This document shows positions 9,736 through 20,566 of a DNA stretch of 64,000 nt, piece by piece; positions within the stretch are counted from its first letter, which is position 1, and every line of letters begins with the position of its first letter. The notes under the pieces were generated by a model, which was not told the DNA's origin, did no database searches, and was given only the letters and a program-made list of their open reading frames with translations. This DNA comes from Pseudomonas paraglycinae (GTDB lineage Bacteria > Pseudomonadota > Gammaproteobacteria > Pseudomonadales > Pseudomonadaceae). Made by a program: the position numbers and the translations under genes. The stretch covers positions 62,001 to 126,000 of the forward strand of contig NZ_BQHR01000015.1 of assembly GCF_021601625.1 (NCBI RefSeq). The letters are read 5' to 3'.

Positions 9736-10503
9736 ATGATACAGATCAGTGCCCTGCCCGCCTTCACCGACAACTACATCTGGTTGTTACAGGATCATGC
9801 CACCCAGCGTTGCGCAGTGGTCGATCCGGGGGATGCCGCCCCCGTGCAGGCGTGGCTCGACGCGCATCCGGGCTGGGTGCTCGGCGACATCCTCATCACC
9901 CACCATCACCACGACCATGTCGGCGGCGTCGAGACGCTGAAAAAGGCTACCGGCGCCACGGTCTACGGGCCGGCCAGCGAAAGCATCCCGGGGCGTGACG
10001 TGGCCCTCAAGGACAACGACACGGTGCGCGTGCTCGGCTGGGACTTCGACGTCTACGCCGTGCCTGGCCACACCCTGGGACACATCGCCTACTACCATCA
10101 TGGCCTGCTGTTCTGTGGCGACACCCTGTTCGCTGCCGGTTGCGGCCGCCTGTTCGAAGGCACGCCGCAACAGATGCACCAGTCGTTGAGCCGTCTGGCG
10201 GCGCTGCCGGAAGACACGCTGGTCTACTGCACCCACGAATACACCCTGAGCAACCTGAAATTTGCCGCCGCCGTGGAGCCGGGCAACCGGGACATCGCCG
10301 CCCGTCTGGAAAAAGTCAGCCAGCAACGTGACAACGGTGTGATGACCCTGCCCTCGACTCTCGCGCTGGAAAAGCTCACAAACCCCTTTTTGCGCACCGG
10401 TGAAATATTAGTTACACAAAAAGTGGACGAACGGAACGGCCCTCAAAACCGGGCGCCGAGTGAGGTTTTTGCGGCTCTGCGGGCATGGAAAGATACGTTC
10501 TAA
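9736..10503 (+). CDS. gloB: Hydroxyacylglutathione hydrolase (glyoxalase II)
   Basis: 255 residues with the metallo-beta-lactamase metal motif HxHxDH (H56, H58, D60, H61 in [10 protein letters not shown]), [10 protein letters not shown], and the C-terminal substrate domain ending [13 protein letters not shown]. It hydrolyses S-lactoylglutathione to lactate and glutathione in methylglyoxal detoxification. The start at [16 protein letters not shown] matches the family; the longer upstream reading frame overlaps the divergent methyltransferase and is rejected. mltD follows after 99 bp. Confidence 0.95.
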   Translation: MIQISALPAFTDNYIWLLQDHATQRCAVVDPGDAAPVQAWLDAHPGWVLGDILITHHHHDHVGGVETLKKATGATVYGPASESIPGRDVALKDNDTVRVLGWDFDVYAVPGHTLGHIAYYHHGLLFCGDTLFAAGCGRLFEGTPQQMHQSLSRLAALPEDTLVYCTHEYTLSNLKFAAAVEPGNRDIAARLEKVSQQRDNGVMTLPSTLALEKLTNPFLRTGEILVTQKVDERNGPQNRAPSEVFAALRAWKDTF

Positions 10504-10602
10504 GTGGCTCACCGCTTGGTACAAAAATTCTGAATGGTTGACCGCAGGGGGTGCGCTTTCTAGAATCGCCCGACATTTTTGCCCGGAACTTACTTCCAGC
10601 CA

Positions 10603-12081
10603 ATGTCGTCATCCATACGTAAGTCCGTCAATTCAGATGCTTTGACCCGCCTGGCGCAAGCCATCGCGGTGGCTGTGTCCGCCACACTGGCGGGCTGTTC
10701 CAGCCACGCTCCGCAGACTGAAGCGACACATACGCCGAACATTGCTGCGCGAGCCAAGCAGAAGCCTATCTGGTTGTCCGAAAAGCCCAGCCCGCAGGTG
10801 CCTCAGGACATCTGGGAGCGCATGCGCAGTGGTTTCCAGCTGCAGGAAGGTCTGGGCGTGAACCCGCGCATCGAGCAACAGCGCCTGTGGTTCGCCAGTA
10901 ACCCTTCCTTCCTCGAGAACGCCGGCGAACGCGGCAGCCTCTACATTCATTACATCGTCGAGCGCCTCGAAGAACGCAACATGCCGCTGGAGCTGGCGCT
11001 GCTGCCGGTCATCGAAAGCGCCTACAACCCGATGGCCTATTCCCGGGCCGACGCAGTGGGCCTCTGGCAGTTCATCCCGTCCACCGGGCGCTACTTCAAC
11101 CTGCGCCAGACCCGTTTCTACGATGGCCGTCGCGACATTACTGCCTCGACCACGGCAGCGATGGACTACCTGACCCGCCTGCACGACATGTTCAACGGTG
11201 ACTGGCTGCTGGCCCTGGCCGCGTACAACGCCGGTGAAGGCACGGTCAGCCGCGCTATCGAGCGCAACGAAAAGCTCGGCCTGCCGACCGACTACTGGAA
11301 CCTGCCTCTGCCGGCGGAAACCCAGGCTTACGTGCCGAAACTGCTGGCGCTCTCGCAAGTGGTACTAACGCCTGAAGCTTATGGCGTAAACCTCAACCCG
11401 ATCGCCAACGAACCGTATTTCCAGGTCGTCGAAATCAACCAGCGCATGGACCTGTCCAAGGTCGCAGCGGTGGCCAACATCGACGAAGACGAGCTGTTCC
11501 AGCTCAACCCGGCGTTCAAGCAGCGCACCACCATCGACGGCCCGCAGCACCTGCTGGTGCCGACCTCGAAGGCGCAACTGCTGACCGCCAGCCTGCAGAC
11601 CATGCGTCCTGAAGAGCTGATCAGCCCGCGTTCGCTGAAACCGGTGTTCGAAGGCGCCGATCCGAGCGAGATCGCACAGGCCAAGCGCGCTTATCGGGTC
11701 AAGCGTGGCGACAACCTCGGTTCCATCGCCAAGGCCAACAAGGTCGAGGTCAAGGACCTGCAACGCTGGAACAAGCTGACCGGCAAGAACCTCAAGGTCG
11801 GCCAGACCCTGGTCATGCGCGACACTACCCAGCGCACGCCTACCCGCAAGAGTGGCGGACGCATCAATACGGTCGTCGCTGCCAACAGCAAGACCAGCAG
11901 CAAAGCTAAAGCCCAGGACGACAGCAAGCAGCAGACCCAATACAAGGTCAAACGTGGCGACACGCTGTACGTCGTGGCCAAGCGCTTCAACGTCGAGATG
12001 CAACATCTCAAGCGCTGGAATCCGGGCGCCGGCAAGGCGCTCAAGCCTGGGCAGATGCTCACGGTCTACCAGCCGCACTGA
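10603..12081 (+). CDS. mltD: Membrane-bound lytic murein transglycosylase D
   Basis: 492 residues. A lipoprotein signal with lipobox TLAGC near residue 29 anchors the protein in a membrane. The SLT domain carries the catalytic glutamate in PVIESAYNPMAYSRADAVGLWQFI, followed by AAYNAGEGTVSRAI. Two clear LysM modules occupy the C-terminus (YRVKRGDNL... and YKVKRGDTL...), with a degenerate third around EINQRMDLSKVA. MltD cleaves peptidoglycan to 1,6-anhydromuropeptides. The start at MSSSIRKSVN places the signal peptide correctly. A strong terminator follows. Confidence 0.93.
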   Translation: MSSSIRKSVNSDALTRLAQAIAVAVSATLAGCSSHAPQTEATHTPNIAARAKQKPIWLSEKPSPQVPQDIWERMRSGFQLQEGLGVNPRIEQQRLWFASNPSFLENAGERGSLYIHYIVERLEERNMPLELALLPVIESAYNPMAYSRADAVGLWQFIPSTGRYFNLRQTRFYDGRRDITASTTAAMDYLTRLHDMFNGDWLLALAAYNAGEGTVSRAIERNEKLGLPTDYWNLPLPAETQAYVPKLLALSQVVLTPEAYGVNLNPIANEPYFQVVEINQRMDLSKVAAVANIDEDELFQLNPAFKQRTTIDGPQHLLVPTSKAQLLTASLQTMRPEELISPRSLKPVFEGADPSEIAQAKRAYRVKRGDNLGSIAKANKVEVKDLQRWNKLTGKNLKVGQTLVMRDTTQRTPTRKSGGRINTVVAANSKTSSKAKAQDDSKQQTQYKVKRGDTLYVVAKRFNVEMQHLKRWNPGAGKALKPGQMLTVYQPH

Positions 12082-12086
12082 CAAAG

Positions 12087-12113
12087 AGCCCCTGAATTTC
12101 AGGGGCTTTTTTT
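12087..12113 (+). terminator. Rho-independent terminator after mltD
   Basis: AGCCCCTGAA/TTCAGGGGCT perfect inverted repeat followed by a run of seven T, five bases past the mltD stop codon. Confidence 0.92.
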
Positions 12114-12257
12114 CGCCTGTCATTTTTTTGATATTTCCATAGATCGGCGCAGACAGCCCCCACAATTAACCGCGCATTAAGCACCTGTCTTTTTCCTGTC
12201 CATACAAGCTGTTACTGTACGGCCCACAAAGCCCAAGCCGCCTGGATCGGATCTGAC

Positions 12258-14090
12258 TTGAAGCGTCCCCTCCTCCTGCTCCTGATCAGCCTGGCCTTGA
12301 GCTCCCCCGTCAGCGCGGCGATCACCGAAAGCCACGGTTATGCGCAGTTCGGCACGCTCAAGTACCCGGCCAGATTTACCCACTTCGACTGGGTCAACCC
12401 GCAAGCGCCCAAGGGCGGCACCTTGCGGGTGATGGCGTTTGGCACCTTCGATACGCTCAACCCCTACACCTTCAAGGGCACCAGCCCGGTCACCACGGCG
12501 AATTTCCTGCAATACGGCATCAACGAGCTGAACGAGCCGCTGATGGTCGGCACTGGGCAATACGCACCGTCCGGTGACGAACCGGCGTCCAGTTACGGCT
12601 TGATCGCCCAATCGGTGGAGTACAGCGAAGATCGCAGCTGGGTGGTGTTCAATCTGCGCCCGCAAGCGCGCTTCCACGACGGCACGCCGATTACCGCGTA
12701 CGACGTGGCGTTCTCCTATCGCCTGCTGCTCAAGGAAGGTCATCCGCTGTACCGCACCGCCCTTCAGGAAGTGCTGCGGGTTGATATCCTCAACCCGCAG
12801 CGCATCCGCTTTGTACTCAAGCGCAGCGGCAATCCGTTGCTGATCCTGCGTCTGGGTGAGTTGCCGGTACTGCCCCAGCATTACTGGAAAGGTCGCGACT
12901 TCAAGGCCACCACCTTCGAGCCGCCGCTGGGCAGCGGGCCGTACCGCATCACCTCGGTCACGCCGGGGCGGCAGTTGATTTTCGAGCGGGTCAAGGACTA
13001 CTGGGGCAAGGACCTGCCAGTCAACCGCGGCAAATACAACTTCGATCGCATGGAAGTCGAGTTCTACCGCGACAGCGATGTGGCCTTCGAAGCATTCAAG
13101 GCCGGCGAGTTCGACATTTATATCGAGCATCAGGCGAAGAACTGGGCCAACGGTTACAACTTCCCGGCGATCCGTCGCGGCGACGTGATAAAGGCGCAGA
13201 TCCCGCACCAGATCCCGACCCAGAGCCAGGGCTTGTTCATGAACACCCGGCGCGCGACCTTCGCTGACGTCAAGACCCGCGAAGCCCTCGGCCTGATGTT
13301 CGACTTCGAATGGACCAACCGCGCGCTGTTCAGCGATGCCTACAAGCGCACCACCAGCTACTACCCCAACAGCGAGTTCAGCGCCGTCGGCCTGCCGGTC
13401 GGCCATGAATGGCTGATGCTCAAGCCGTACAAGGATCAACTGCCGGCGCGCCTCTTCACCGAACCGTTCACGCTGCCGCAGACCGACGGTCGCGGCATCC
13501 CTCGGGAAACAATGCGCAAAGCCCTGGCGCTGCTGGCCGAGGCCGGCTGGAAGCTCAATGGCCAGCGCTTGCAGAACACCGCCGGCCAGCCGCTGCGTTT
13601 CGAGCTGCTGCTGGTCAATCCGAACCTGGAGCGGATCCTCCAGCCGTACATTGAAAACCTCAACAGCATCGGCATCGACGCGCGCCTGCGCACCGTGGAT
13701 CGTGCCCAGTACAAACAGCGTCTGGATCAGTTCGATTTCGACATGATCCTGATGACCCTCAACCAGACCCTCAGCCCGGGGCTGGAACAGTGGCAGTACT
13801 TCCACTCCAGCCAGGTCGGGGTCAAGGGCAGCAAGAATTACGCGGGCATCGCCAATCCGGTGGTTGATCATCTGCTTGAACACTTGCTCGCCGCGCAAAC
13901 CCGCGACGAACAAGTCGCTGCCGGCAAGGCACTGGACCGCGTGCTGCTCTGGCAGCACTACAGCATTCCCAACTGGTACCTCAATTATCACCGTCTGGCG
14001 TACCGCAACCGGTTCGCCTTCGTCACCACGCCGCCCTACACCCTGGGCCTGAGCGCGTGGTGGCTGAAATCTTCGGAGAAAGATCGATGA
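12258..14090 (+). CDS. nppA1: Peptide/nucleoside-antibiotic ABC importer, periplasmic binding protein 1
   Basis: 610 residues of the SBP family 5 (oligopeptide/nickel) type with a Sec signal peptide (about 1-20). The domain begins TLKYPARFTHFDWVNPQAPKGG, a hallmark of the YejA/NppA group, and LGSGPYRI and the C-terminal NPVVDHLLEHL are conserved. The start codon is TTG, the only one giving a proper signal peptide. The locus order equals P. aeruginosa PA1811-PA1807, reported as NppA1A2BCD, which imports peptidyl nucleoside antibiotics and, I infer, peptides. Its stop overlaps the next start (ATGA). Confidence 0.88.
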   Translation: MKRPLLLLLISLALSSPVSAAITESHGYAQFGTLKYPARFTHFDWVNPQAPKGGTLRVMAFGTFDTLNPYTFKGTSPVTTANFLQYGINELNEPLMVGTGQYAPSGDEPASSYGLIAQSVEYSEDRSWVVFNLRPQARFHDGTPITAYDVAFSYRLLLKEGHPLYRTALQEVLRVDILNPQRIRFVLKRSGNPLLILRLGELPVLPQHYWKGRDFKATTFEPPLGSGPYRITSVTPGRQLIFERVKDYWGKDLPVNRGKYNFDRMEVEFYRDSDVAFEAFKAGEFDIYIEHQAKNWANGYNFPAIRRGDVIKAQIPHQIPTQSQGLFMNTRRATFADVKTREALGLMFDFEWTNRALFSDAYKRTTSYYPNSEFSAVGLPVGHEWLMLKPYKDQLPARLFTEPFTLPQTDGRGIPRETMRKALALLAEAGWKLNGQRLQNTAGQPLRFELLLVNPNLERILQPYIENLNSIGIDARLRTVDRAQYKQRLDQFDFDMILMTLNQTLSPGLEQWQYFHSSQVGVKGSKNYAGIANPVVDHLLEHLLAAQTRDEQVAAGKALDRVLLWQHYSIPNWYLNYHRLAYRNRFAFVTTPPYTLGLSAWWLKSSEKDR

Positions 14091-15928
14091 AGCCTATCCG
14101 CGCCCTGCTCGTGCAGGCCAGCGGTCTGTTGTTCACCGGGCTGGCCTTGGCCGCCCCGCAACACGCCGTGACCCTGTACAACGAGCCGCCGAAGTACCCC
14201 GCCGACTTCAAGCACTTCGACTATGTAAACCCTGACGCGCCCAAGGGCGGGATCTTCCGCCAGGCCGGCTTCGGCGGCTTCGACAGCCTCAATCCGTTCA
14301 TCAGCAAAGGCGTGCCGGCGGACGATATCGGCCTGATCTACGACACCCTGGCCAAACAGGGTCTGGACGAGCCATTCACCGAATACGGCCTGATCGCCAG
14401 CAAGATCGAAAAGGCCCCGGACAACAGCTGGGTGCGCTTCTACCTGCGTCCCGAAGCGAAGTTTCACGACGGCCACCCGGTACGCGCCGACGATGTGGTA
14501 TTCAGCTTCCAGACCCTGACCAAGGAAGGCGCGCCGATGTATCGCGGCTACTACGCCGACGTCGAGGAAGTGATCGCCGAAGACCCGCTCAAGGTGCTGT
14601 TCAAGTTCAAGCACACCAACAACCGCGAACTGCCGCTGATCCTCGGTCAGTTGCCGGTGCTGCCGAAACACTGGTGGGCCGAGCGTGATTTCAACAAGGG
14701 CAACCTGGAAATCCCGCTGGGCAGCGGCCCGTACAAGGTTACGCAAGTGAAGGCCGGGCGTTCGGTGCGTTACGAGCGGGTCAAGGACTATTGGGGCAAG
14801 GATCTGCCGGTCAATCGCGGTTTCTACAACTTCGACGTAATGACCACCGACTATTACCGCGACAACACCGTCGCGCTGGAAGCGTTGAAAGCCGGGCAGT
14901 TCGATTACTGGCTGGAAATGGCCGCGAAAAACTGGGCCAACGCCTACAACGTGCCGGCAGTGACCGAAGGGCGGCTGATCAAGGAACAGATTGCCAACAG
15001 CAATCCGACCGGCATGCAGGGCTTCGTCTTCAATTTGCGCCGTCCGGTGTTTCAGGACGTGCGGGTACGCCAGGCCCTCGGCCTGCTGTTCGACTTCGAA
15101 TGGACCAACAAGCAACTGTTCAACGGCGCTTATGCGCGCACCCGCAGTTATTTTGAAAACTCGGAAATGGCCGCCACCGGCCTGCCTGATGCAGAACAGG
15201 TGGCGATCCTCGATCCGTTCCGCAGCCAGCTGCCGGCGCAGGTGTTCAGCGAAGCCTTCGAAAATCCGAAAACCGACGCCAGCGGCATGATCCGCACGCA
15301 ACAGCGCGAGGCGTATCAGTTGCTGCAAGAGGCTGGCTGGAAAATCGTCGACGACAAAATGGTCGACGCGACCGGCAAACCGGTGGTCATCGAGTTCCTC
15401 CTGGCGCAGACCGAATTCGAACGCGTGTTGTTGCCGTTCAAGCGCAACCTCAGCGACCTCGGCATCGATCTGGTGATCCGCCGTGTCGACGTGTCGCAAT
15501 ACGTCAATCGCGTGCGCTCGCGAGACTTCGACATGATGGTCGGCAGCTTTCCGCAGTCCAACTCGCCCGGCAACGAGCAGCGCGAATTCTGGATGAGCGC
15601 CGCCGCCGACAAGTCCAGCAGCCGAAATTCGATCGGCCTCAAGGACCCGGTGGTCGATCACCTGGTGGAGAACCTGATCAACGCCGACTCGCGCAAAAGC
15701 CTGGTGGCCCACGCCCGTGCCCTCGACCGTGTGCTGCAATGGGGCTACTACGTGATCCCCAACTGGCACATCAAGACCTGGCGCGTGGCGTACTGGAACC
15801 ACATCGGCCACCCGAAAGTCTCCCCCAAATACGACATCGGCATTAACACCTGGTGGGTCAAACCCGATGCGAAGCCGGCGGTAGAAGTCGAAACCCAACT
15901 GCAAGCCGACCCTGTGGGCACGGAGTAA
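14087..15928 (+). CDS. nppA2: Peptide/nucleoside-antibiotic ABC importer, periplasmic binding protein 2
   Basis: 613 residues, a paralogue of the preceding binding protein with the same architecture: signal peptide ending [28 protein letters not shown] start, [26 protein letters not shown] and [20 protein letters not shown] shared nearly word for word. Two binding proteins for one permease suggests a wider substrate range. Start ATG at 14087 overlaps the nppA1 stop by 4 bp, indicating translational coupling. The permease gene follows after 4 bp. Confidence 0.9.
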   Translation: MKPIRALLVQASGLLFTGLALAAPQHAVTLYNEPPKYPADFKHFDYVNPDAPKGGIFRQAGFGGFDSLNPFISKGVPADDIGLIYDTLAKQGLDEPFTEYGLIASKIEKAPDNSWVRFYLRPEAKFHDGHPVRADDVVFSFQTLTKEGAPMYRGYYADVEEVIAEDPLKVLFKFKHTNNRELPLILGQLPVLPKHWWAERDFNKGNLEIPLGSGPYKVTQVKAGRSVRYERVKDYWGKDLPVNRGFYNFDVMTTDYYRDNTVALEALKAGQFDYWLEMAAKNWANAYNVPAVTEGRLIKEQIANSNPTGMQGFVFNLRRPVFQDVRVRQALGLLFDFEWTNKQLFNGAYARTRSYFENSEMAATGLPDAEQVAILDPFRSQLPAQVFSEAFENPKTDASGMIRTQQREAYQLLQEAGWKIVDDKMVDATGKPVVIEFLLAQTEFERVLLPFKRNLSDLGIDLVIRRVDVSQYVNRVRSRDFDMMVGSFPQSNSPGNEQREFWMSAAADKSSSRNSIGLKDPVVDHLVENLINADSRKSLVAHARALDRVLQWGYYVIPNWHIKTWRVAYWNHIGHPKVSPKYDIGINTWWVKPDAKPAVEVETQLQADPVGTE

Positions 15929-15932
15929 TCAG

Positions 15933-17006
15933 ATGCTGGCGTACATTTTTCGGCGACTGCTGCTGATCATCCCGACCCTGTTCGGCATTCTGCTGATCAA
16001 CTTCGTGATCATCCAGGCCGCGCCCGGCGGGCCGGTGGAACAGATGATCGCCAAGCTCGAAGGCTTCGAAGGCGCCACCAGCCGCATCGCCGGCGGCGGT
16101 GCCGAAGTGTCGGTGGCCGGCTCCTCCTATCGCGGTGCGCAAGGGCTGGACCCGGCGCTGATCAAGGAAATCGAGAAGATGTACGGGTTCGACAAATCGG
16201 CCCCGGAACGTCTGTGGATCATGGTCAAGAACTACGCCCGGCTGGATTTCGGCGACAGTTTTTTCCGCGATGCCAAGGTCATCGACTTGATCAAGGAAAA
16301 GATGCCGGTGTCGATCTCCCTCGGGCTGTGGAGCACGTTGATCATGTACCTGGTGTCGATTCCGCTGGGGATCGCCAAGGCCACGCGGCACGGCAGTCAT
16401 TTCGACGTATGGACCAGTTCGGCGATCATCGTCGGTTATGCGATCCCGGCGTTCCTGTTTGCGATTCTGCTGATCGTGGTGTTTGCCGGCGGCAGTTATC
16501 TGGACTGGTTTCCTCTACGCGGCCTGACCTCGAACAACTTCGATGAGCTGAGCCTGGGCGGCAAGGTTCTCGATTACTTCTGGCACCTGGCACTGCCGGT
16601 GACGGCGCTGGTGATCGGCAACTTCGCGACCATGACCCTGCTGACCAAAAACAGCTTCCTCGACGAGATCAACAAGCAATACGTGGTCACCGCCAAGGCC
16701 AAGGGCCTGACCCGCCACCGCGTGCTCTACGGCCATGTGTTCCGCAATGCGATGCTGCTGGTGATTGCCGGGTTTCCGTCGGCGTTCATCGGCATCTTCT
16801 TCACCGGCTCGTTGCTGGTGGAAGTGATCTTCTCCCTCGATGGCCTCGGCCTGATGAGCTTTGAAGCGGCGATCAACCGCGATTACCCGGTGGTGTTCGG
16901 CACCCTGTTCATCTTCACCCTGCTGGGGCTGGTGGTGAAACTGATCGGCGACCTCACCTACACCCTTGTCGATCCGCGCATCGACTTTGCCAGCCGGGAG
17001 CATTGA
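15933..17006 (+). CDS. nppB: ABC importer permease (YejB/DppB type)
   Basis: 357 residues with six predicted transmembrane helices. The first, [25 protein letters not shown], is typical of DppB/OppB permeases. A large periplasmic insert follows, with an EAA-type cytoplasmic loop in [25 protein letters not shown]. It forms the inner-membrane channel with nppC. It sits in a tight operon, 4 bp after nppA2 and 1 bp before nppC. Confidence 0.92.
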   Translation: MLAYIFRRLLLIIPTLFGILLINFVIIQAAPGGPVEQMIAKLEGFEGATSRIAGGGAEVSVAGSSYRGAQGLDPALIKEIEKMYGFDKSAPERLWIMVKNYARLDFGDSFFRDAKVIDLIKEKMPVSISLGLWSTLIMYLVSIPLGIAKATRHGSHFDVWTSSAIIVGYAIPAFLFAILLIVVFAGGSYLDWFPLRGLTSNNFDELSLGGKVLDYFWHLALPVTALVIGNFATMTLLTKNSFLDEINKQYVVTAKAKGLTRHRVLYGHVFRNAMLLVIAGFPSAFIGIFFTGSLLVEVIFSLDGLGLMSFEAAINRDYPVVFGTLFIFTLLGLVVKLIGDLTYTLVDPRIDFASREH

Positions 17007-17007
17007 G

Positions 17008-18027
17008 ATGAACCTGTCCCCTCTCAACCGCCGGCGCTTCGAACTGTTCAAGGCCAACAAGCGTGGCTGGTGGTCGCTGTGGCTGTTTCTGATCCTGTTC
17101 GGCCTGAGCCTCGGCGCCGAGCTGATCGCCAACGACAAGCCGCTGGTGGTGCATTACGACAACAACTGGTATTTCCCGGCGATCAAGCGCTACCCGGAAA
17201 CCACCTTCGGCGGCGAATTTCCGCTGGAAGCCAACTACAAGAGCCCGTACATCCGCGAGCTGCTCAAGGCCAAGGACGCGTGGGTGCTGTGGGCGCCGAT
17301 TCCGTTCAGCTACCAGAGCATCAACTACGACCTGAAAGTCCCGGCCCCCGCCCCGCCATCGGCGGACAACCTGCTGGGTACCGACGATCAGGGCCGCGAT
17401 GTGCTGGCGCGGGTGATCTACGGCTTCCGTATCTCCGTGCTGTTCGCCCTGACCCTGACCGTGCTCAGCTCGATTATCGGCGTCATTGCCGGCGCCTTGC
17501 AGGGTTTCTACGGCGGCTGGGTCGATCTGGCCGGCCAGCGCTTTCTGGAGATCTGGTCGGGCTTGCCAGTGTTGTACTTGCTGATCATCCTCGCCAGTTT
17601 CGTCCAGCCGAACTTCTGGTGGCTGCTGGGAATCATGCTGCTGTTCTCGTGGATGAGCCTGGTGGACGTGGTGCGCGCCGAGTTCCTGCGCGGGCGCAAC
17701 CTCGAATACGTGCGCGCAGCCAGAGCGCTGGGCATGCAGAATGGCGCGATCATGTTCCGCCACATCCTGCCTAACGCGATGGTTTCGACCATGACTTTCA
17801 TGCCGTTCATCCTGACCGGCGCCATCGGCACCCTCACCGCCCTGGACTTCCTCGGTTTCGGCTTGCCGGCCGGCAGTCCGTCGCTGGGTGAGTTGGTGGC
17901 TCAGGGCAAATCCAACCTGCAGGCGCCGTGGCTGGGCATGAGCGCGTTTGCGGTGCTGGCGCTGATGTTGAGTTTGCTGGTGTTCATCGGCGAGTCCGCT
18001 CGCGATGCCTTCGACCCGAGGAAGTGA
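17008..18027 (+). CDS. nppC: ABC importer permease (YejE/DppC type)
   Basis: 339 residues. It has an N-terminal helix (WWSLWLFLILFGLSLGAELIA), a periplasmic loop, then a five-helix permease domain with the EAA loop YVRAARALGMQNGAIMFRHILPNAM. The GTDDQGRDVLARVIYGFRIS segment is the N-terminal signature of the family. It pairs with nppB. The start at MNLSPLNRR was chosen because it follows the nppB stop by one base and fits family length; a longer frame overlaps nppB. Confidence 0.92.
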   Translation: MNLSPLNRRRFELFKANKRGWWSLWLFLILFGLSLGAELIANDKPLVVHYDNNWYFPAIKRYPETTFGGEFPLEANYKSPYIRELLKAKDAWVLWAPIPFSYQSINYDLKVPAPAPPSADNLLGTDDQGRDVLARVIYGFRISVLFALTLTVLSSIIGVIAGALQGFYGGWVDLAGQRFLEIWSGLPVLYLLIILASFVQPNFWWLLGIMLLFSWMSLVDVVRAEFLRGRNLEYVRAARALGMQNGAIMFRHILPNAMVSTMTFMPFILTGAIGTLTALDFLGFGLPAGSPSLGELVAQGKSNLQAPWLGMSAFAVLALMLSLLVFIGESARDAFDPRK

Positions 18028-18028
18028 C

Positions 18029-19639
18029 ATGAATCAGGACAATCTGATCGAAATCCGCGACCTGGCCGTCGAATTCGGCATCGGTGATCGCGTGCAACGG
18101 GTGGTCGAAGGCGTGAGTTTCGACATCAAGCGCGGCGAAACCCTGGCGCTGGTGGGCGAATCAGGCTCGGGCAAGTCGGTGACGGCGCATTCGATCCTGC
18201 GCCTGCTGCCCTATCCGCTGGCGCGGCATCCGGCCGGCAGCATCAATTATTCCGGGCAAAACCTGCTGGAGCTGGGCGAAAAGACCATCCGTCACATTCG
18301 TGGCAACCGGATCGCGATGATCTTTCAGGAGCCGATGACCTCGCTCAACCCGCTGCACTCGATCGAGAAGCAGATCAACGAGGTGCTGGGCATCCACAAG
18401 GGCCTGACCGGCAAGGTCGCGACCAAGCGCACGCTGGAGTTGCTGGAGATGGTCGGCATCCCCGAGCCGCACAAGCGCCTCAAGGCCCTGCCCCACGAAT
18501 TGTCCGGCGGCCAGCGCCAGCGGGTGATGATCGCCATGGCCTTGGCCAACGAGCCGGAACTGCTGATTGCCGACGAGCCGACCACTGCGCTGGACGTGAC
18601 CGTTCAGCTGAAAATCCTCGACCTGCTCAAGGAATTGCAGGCTCGATTGGGCATGGCGCTGTTACTGATCAGTCACGATTTGAACCTCGTGCGAAGAATT
18701 GCGCATCGTGTATGTGTCATGCAGCGCGGTTGCATCGTCGAACAGGCATCGTGCGAAGAGCTGTTCCGTTCGCCGCAGCATCCGTACACTCGGGAACTGC
18801 TTGGCGCGGAGCCCAGCGGAGGCCCGGCGAGCAATAAAATCGGGGCGCCGCTGCTTGAAGTCGAGGATCTGAAAGTCTGGTTCCCGATCAAGAAAGGCCT
18901 GCTCAAGCGCACGGTGGATCACGTCAAGGCAGTGGACGGCATCAATTTCAGCCTGCCTCAGGGTCAGACCCTGGGGATCGTGGGGGAAAGCGGTTCCGGC
19001 AAATCCACCCTGGGTCTGGCGATCCTGCGGTTGATCGGCAGCAAAGGTGCGATCCGTTTTGAGGGCAAGCAGCTAGACTGCCTGACGCAAAGCGAAGTCC
19101 GGCCGCTGCGCCGGGAGATGCAGGTGGTGTTTCAGGATCCGTTTGGCAGCCTGAGCCCGCGGATGTGCGTGAATGACATCGTTGGCGAAGGCCTGCGGAT
19201 CCACAAGATGGGCACCGCCGCCGAGCAGGAAGCGGCGATTATTGCGGCATTGAAGGAGGTAGGTCTGGATCCGGAAACCCGGCACCGCTACCCCCACGAA
19301 TTTTCCGGTGGGCAACGGCAGCGAATTGCCATAGCCCGGGCCTTGGTGCTCAAGCCGGCGCTGATTCTGCTGGACGAGCCGACTTCGGCGCTCGACCGGA
19401 CGGTGCAGCGGCAAGTGGTGGAGCTGTTGCGTTCACTGCAAGCCAAGTACAACCTGACGTATTTGTTCATCAGCCATGACCTGGCTGTCGTCAAAGCGCT
19501 GAGCCACCAACTGATGGTGGTCAAACATGGCCAAGTGGTCGAACAGGGAGACGCGCAAAGTATCTTTGCCGCCCCCCAACATCCGTATACACAGCAGTTG
19601 CTGGAGGCCGCTTTCCTGGCACCAGCCACTGCGCAATAA
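18029..19639 (+). CDS. nppD: ABC importer ATPase with two nucleotide-binding domains (YejF type)
   Basis: 536 residues containing two complete ATPase domains. Domain 1 has Walker A GESGSGKS, signature [12 protein letters not shown] and Walker B LLIADEPT. Domain 2 repeats [20 protein letters not shown] and LILLDEPT. Each is followed by the oligopeptide C-terminal extension ([16 protein letters not shown]). One fused ATPase thus drives both permeases. The ATG lies one base past the nppC stop. fabI follows 19 bp downstream with its own strong ribosome site and may be co-transcribed. Confidence 0.93.
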   Translation: MNQDNLIEIRDLAVEFGIGDRVQRVVEGVSFDIKRGETLALVGESGSGKSVTAHSILRLLPYPLARHPAGSINYSGQNLLELGEKTIRHIRGNRIAMIFQEPMTSLNPLHSIEKQINEVLGIHKGLTGKVATKRTLELLEMVGIPEPHKRLKALPHELSGGQRQRVMIAMALANEPELLIADEPTTALDVTVQLKILDLLKELQARLGMALLLISHDLNLVRRIAHRVCVMQRGCIVEQASCEELFRSPQHPYTRELLGAEPSGGPASNKIGAPLLEVEDLKVWFPIKKGLLKRTVDHVKAVDGINFSLPQGQTLGIVGESGSGKSTLGLAILRLIGSKGAIRFEGKQLDCLTQSEVRPLRREMQVVFQDPFGSLSPRMCVNDIVGEGLRIHKMGTAAEQEAAIIAALKEVGLDPETRHRYPHEFSGGQRQRIAIARALVLKPALILLDEPTSALDRTVQRQVVELLRSLQAKYNLTYLFISHDLAVVKALSHQLMVVKHGQVVEQGDAQSIFAAPQHPYTQQLLEAAFLAPATAQ

Positions 19640-19658
19640 CCTGAAAGAGGAGCAACAC

Positions 19659-20453
19659 ATGGGTTTTCTCGCCGGTAAGCGCGTACTGATCGTCGGTGTC
19701 GCCAGCAAGCTGTCCATCGCATCCGGCATCGCTGCCGCCATGCATCGCGAGGGCGCTGAGCTTGCCTTCACTTATCAGAACGACAAACTGAAAGGTCGCG
19801 TCGAAGAGTTCGCACAGGGCTGGGGTTCGAGCCCTGAGCTGTGCTTCCCGTGCGACGTGGCCAGCGATGAAGAAATCGCCAAGGTCTTCGAAGAACTGAG
19901 CAAAAAGTGGGACGGCCTGGACTGCATCGTGCACTCCGTCGGCTTCGCCCCGGGCGACCAACTGGACGGCGACTTCACCGAAGCCACCACCCGTGACGGT
20001 TTCCGCATCGCTCACGACATCAGCGCCTACAGCTTCGTGGCCCTGGCCAAAGCTGGCCGTGAAATGATGAAAGGCCGCAACGGCAGCCTGCTGACCCTGT
20101 CGTACCTGGGCGCCGAGCGCACCATGCCGAACTACAACGTGATGGGCATGGCCAAGGCTTCGCTGGAAGCCGGCGTACGTTACCTGGCCGGCTCCCTGGG
20201 CCCGGACGGCACCCGCGTCAACTGCGTATCGGCCGGTCCGATCCGTACCCTGGCAGCTTCGGGCATCAAGAACTTCCGCAAGATGCTGGCCGCCAACGAA
20301 GCGCAAACCCCGCTGCGCCGCAACGTCACCATCGAAGAAGTCGGCAACGCCGGCGCCTTCCTGTGCTCCGACCTGGCGTCGGGCATCAGCGGTGAAATCA
20401 TGTACGTGGACGGCGGCTTCAACACCACCGCCATGGGCAACATCGAAGAGTAA
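19659..20453 (+). CDS. fabI: Enoyl-[acyl-carrier-protein] reductase (NADH)
   Basis: 264 residues. The FabI signature is visible: NAD-binding [15 protein letters not shown] near the N-terminus and the catalytic Y149-(x9)-Y159-(x6)-K166 arrangement in [22 protein letters not shown]. It catalyses the last reduction in each fatty-acid elongation cycle and is the triclosan target. AGAGGAG precedes the ATG by 8 nt. The upstream in-frame extension overlaps nppD and is rejected. A terminator follows. Confidence 0.97.
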   Translation: MGFLAGKRVLIVGVASKLSIASGIAAAMHREGAELAFTYQNDKLKGRVEEFAQGWGSSPELCFPCDVASDEEIAKVFEELSKKWDGLDCIVHSVGFAPGDQLDGDFTEATTRDGFRIAHDISAYSFVALAKAGREMMKGRNGSLLTLSYLGAERTMPNYNVMGMAKASLEAGVRYLAGSLGPDGTRVNCVSAGPIRTLAASGIKNFRKMLAANEAQTPLRRNVTIEEVGNAGAFLCSDLASGISGEIMYVDGGFNTTAMGNIEE

Positions 20454-20470
20454 TCTTCGCGCTGCCGATA

Positions 20471-20499
20471 AAAAGCCCGCCTATTCAGGCGGGCTTTTT
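20471..20499 (+). terminator. Rho-independent terminator after fabI
   Basis: AAAGCCCGCC/GGCGGGCTTT stem with a short loop and five T, 18 bp past the fabI stop. The flanking A and T runs would let it work in both directions. Confidence 0.9.
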
Positions 20500-20530
20500 C
20501 ATGCCTGCGATTTCGTTAACATCGTCTTTT

Positions 20531-20562
20531 TCTGTGGGAGCCAGCCTGCTGGCGATAAGGCC
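20531..20562. repeat. Single REP-type element
   Basis: Carries the Pseudomonas REP words CTGTGGGAG and GCTGGCGATAAGG (consensus form CTGTGGGAGCTGGCTTGCC...GCGAT) with a variant centre. It lies between the fabI terminator and the convergent diguanylate cyclase gene. A fuller pair of the same family lies near 48.1 kb. Confidence 0.75.
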
Positions 20563-20566
20563 AGAA

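Noticed and set aside
12177-15904. Long minus-strand frames opposite nppA1 and nppA2
   Set aside because: Same artefact; the plus-strand genes are well supported by signal peptides and family motifs.
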